From an uncultured Hungatella sp. (GTDB lineage Bacteria; Bacillota; Clostridia; Lachnospirales; Lachnospiraceae), in NCBI GenBank assembly GCA_959018155.1, contig CAUEKH010000100.1:1-8032 (forward strand): a stretch of DNA of 8,032 nucleotides, read 5' to 3'. Shown here piece by piece: positions 6,122-8,032 of the stretch (within the stretch, counting starts at the first letter, position 1; every line of letters starts with the position of its first letter). Below the pieces are notes generated by a model that saw only the letters and a program-made list of their open reading frames with translations, did no database searches and was not told the origin of the DNA. The position numbers and the translations under genes were made by a program.

Positions 6122-8032
6122 ATGAGCAGGACAGAAGCGGGCAGAGTAATCATCAGCCGGGAAGATTTTTCCGATTTTCCCATCGGTGAATTCCCCTATG
6201 ATGTGGACCACTCGGCGACGGGCGAGTACCACTACGTAGTGGAGGAGGGATACAGGGGAAACTGGCTGGATCAGGTGTGTAATTACACCTACAACGGGAC
6301 GGGGCCGACGTGGCTGATCACGGAGCAGAACGGGAAACATTATATGGAGTCCATGAGGATAGAGAAGAACCGTCCCCACCGCATGTTCCCGACCCTGGAG
6401 ACGGGACTTGGGGAGTGGCGGGATTATGAGGTTTCCGTGGCGGTAAGGAGACTGTCCACGAAGGGGATGGCGGGAATCGTCTTCTGCCTCAATAACTCCA
6501 TTGATACCTTTGTATTTTCTCTGGAAGGAAAGGACCGGGCTGTCCTGTCATACCGCCATAAAGAAGAGGTGGAAATTCTGGCGGAGCGTGCCTGTGTACA
6601 TAACTGTGACGATACGTATACTCTGACAGTCCGCTGCGAGGGAAAATGTGTGGAGTGCTTTGTAAACGGAGAAATGCTGCTTACCGCTGTCTCGCCTCTT
6701 GCAGAGCGCGGAGGAAAGGCCGGAATCACCGCCGACTGTCCCACCAGATTTTCTGATTTTACAGTCTCTGTGTCGGAGCGGACAGCGGAGGCCATCGAGG
6801 CCGCGGTAAAAGAAAAGAAAGAGCGGGAGCGCCGGGAAATGGCCCGCCATCCGAAGATGAAGCTGTGGAAGCAGATTGATCTGAAAAATTTTGGAACCAG
6901 CAGGCAGATCCGCTTTGGCCATCTGACCGGTACTGAGGAGTGGTACATCGTTCTGGCGCAGATGCAGAAACGGGTCAGCCGGGATGCCTACGGCCTGATC
7001 AGCTGCCTGACTGCCATTAACCTGGACGGTGAAATCCTCTGGCAGCTGGGAGAACCGTCGGAAAACGCATCGGTTCTGGGGAAGGTTTCCGCGGATATGC
7101 CATTTCAGGTCTACGACATCGACGGGGATGGCTGCGACGAGGTGATTGTCGGCCGCGATTTTGAAATCCAGATTCTCGACGGAAAGACGGGAAATGTGAG
7201 AAAAGCCGTGAAAACGCCGTACTCCGACGATGACGACAGTGAAATCATCAGCATCCCCTATAACATCTACGCCTTCGACCGCATCAATCCCGATGGAATC
7301 CGCATCTGCAATTTCTCTGGAAATGAGAGGCCGTCGGATATTTTGATAAAAGACCGCTACTGCCGCGTCTATGCGCTGGATAAGGAACTGAATGTCCTGT
7401 GGAAATATAAGAGCAGAAAGAACACCGGTCACTGCCCGATGCCGGTGGATATCAATGGAGACGGGAGAGATGAAGTCCTGGTGGGCTACACGATGCTGGA
7501 CAGCTGTGGAAATGAGATGTGGACGTACCCATTTGAGGACGACCATACAGATGAGATTGTGGCCGGTAAATTCCGTGCCGGCGACGAGAAGGGTTATTTT
7601 GCCTGTGTATCGGGCACCCAGGGCTTCTTCATCGGTGATTTCCACGGAAATGTGATCGCAAAGGACAAAATCGGCCATGCGCAGCGGGTATCCGTGGCAA
7701 ATTACTGTCCGGAGCGGGAAGGCTTTGAGCTGGCCGTGAGCAATTTCTGGGGCCATCAGGGTGTGATTTACCTCTATGACAGCGATGGAAATGAACTGTG
7801 GGAGATGGAAAATGGCATGAACGGCAATATCCTGGCGCCGATCAACTGGGATGGAAATGGCAGCGAACTGATTCTGACCAACGCCGATCCGGAAAAGGGC
7901 GGCCTGATGAACGGCAATGGAATCCGCGCCGTGGAATTTCCCGACGACGGCCATCCGGTGATGTGCTGTCAGGAGATGGATCTGACCGGTGACGAGCGGG
8001 ATGAACTGGTGGTGTGGGACTACCATAAAATG
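6122..8032 (+). CDS. Cytosolic beta-sandwich plus FG-GAP-like beta-propeller protein, possible oligosaccharide-active enzyme (3' end cut)
   Basis: The frame is open for 637 codons from the ATG at 6122 to the window edge with no stop. No signal peptide or membrane helix is visible, and 18 cysteines occur, so a cytoplasmic location is likely. Residues about 10-218 look like a beta-sandwich (LamG/DUF1080-like), starting with EDFSDFPIGEFPYD. A charged helical linker follows (about 219-247). From about 250 onward the protein has repeated FG-GAP/VCBS-type calcium-loop motifs: DIDGDGCDEVIVG at 332-344, DINGDGRDEVLVG at 443-455, NWDGNGSELIL at 575-585 and DLTGDERDELVV at 620-631. This indicates a beta-propeller. 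Propellers of this kind occur in family PL11 rhamnogalacturonan lyases, which are encoded in yes-type loci, but I do not see a catalytic signature that proves this. The gene follows the regulator by 97 bases and probably belongs to the same operon. It could be a lyase, another carbohydrate-active protein, or a binding protein. Confidence 0.85.
   Translation, partial: MSRTEAGRVIISREDFSDFPIGEFPYDVDHSATGEYHYVVEEGYRGNWLDQVCNYTYNGTGPTWLITEQNGKHYMESMRIEKNRPHRMFPTLETGLGEWRDYEVSVAVRRLSTKGMAGIVFCLNNSIDTFVFSLEGKDRAVLSYRHKEEVEILAERACVHNCDDTYTLTVRCEGKCVECFVNGEMLLTAVSPLAERGGKAGITADCPTRFSDFTVSVSERTAEAIEAAVKEKKERERREMARHPKMKLWKQIDLKNFGTSRQIRFGHLTGTEEWYIVLAQMQKRVSRDAYGLISCLTAINLDGEILWQLGEPSENASVLGKVSADMPFQVYDIDGDGCDEVIVGRDFEIQILDGKTGNVRKAVKTPYSDDDDSEIISIPYNIYAFDRINPDGIRICNFSGNERPSDILIKDRYCRVYALDKELNVLWKYKSRKNTGHCPMPVDINGDGRDEVLVGYTMLDSCGNEMWTYPFEDDHTDEIVAGKFRAGDEKGYFACVSGTQGFFIGDFHGNVIAKDKIGHAQRVSVANYCPEREGFELAVSNFWGHQGVIYLYDSDGNELWEMENGMNGNILAPINWDGNGSELILTNADPEKGGLMNGNGIRAVEFPDDGHPVMCCQEMDLTGDERDELVVWDYHKM

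Noticed and set aside
6548..8026. A 492-codon open frame on the minus strand, plus others of 113-311 codons opposite the real genes
   Set aside because: They lie antisense to genes with clear domains and ribosome sites. The 492-codon frame mirrors the + strand propeller protein, whose motifs and start site are well supported, and its own translation shows no recognisable family. G/C-rich third positions explain the lack of stops.

Overview
The window looks like Firmicutes DNA, most likely a gut-type Lachnospiraceae or related Clostridia. This rests on the mid-range base composition, strong AGGAGG-type ribosome sites, a Gram-positive lipoprotein and a YesM/YesN-type two-component system beside an LplB/YtcP-type sugar importer. 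The species cannot be named from this sequence alone. All six genes I support lie on the + strand and are closely packed. The largest gene-free stretch is the 186 bases at 1696-1881.

Layout: (1) 1-815, the first membrane permease of a carbohydrate ABC importer, cut by the left edge. (2) 829-1695, the second permease. (3) 1696-1881, an intergenic region with a GC-rich hairpin, a perfect 19-bp tandem direct repeat, a small dyad and the ribosome site of the next gene. (4) 1882-3438, the substrate-binding lipoprotein. (5) 3439-3513, a short gap with a perfect 10-bp hairpin. (6) 3514-5208, a membrane histidine kinase. (7) 5209-6024, an AraC-type response regulator that starts on the base after the kinase stop codon. 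(8) 6122-8032, a large protein without a signal peptide, with a beta-sandwich-like N-terminus and an FG-GAP-like beta-propeller, open at the right edge.

Working model: the lipoprotein captures an oligosaccharide outside the cell and the two permeases import it. No ATPase gene is present, so a shared MsmX-type ATPase encoded elsewhere is likely. The kinase senses a signal outside the cell and passes phosphate from His369 to Asp55 of the regulator, which probably activates this locus. The last protein probably binds or degrades the imported sugar in the cytoplasm. The set resembles the B. subtilis yes (rhamnogalacturonan) and lpl/yte loci in composition, but the substrate is not proven here.

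The least ordinary items are the cysteine-rich, apparently cytosolic propeller protein, a period-5 repeat linker inside the response regulator, the 19-bp tandem repeat before the lipoprotein gene (a candidate AraC-type operator), and a diverged second glycine box in the kinase. I see no mobile element, CRISPR array, tRNA or rRNA.
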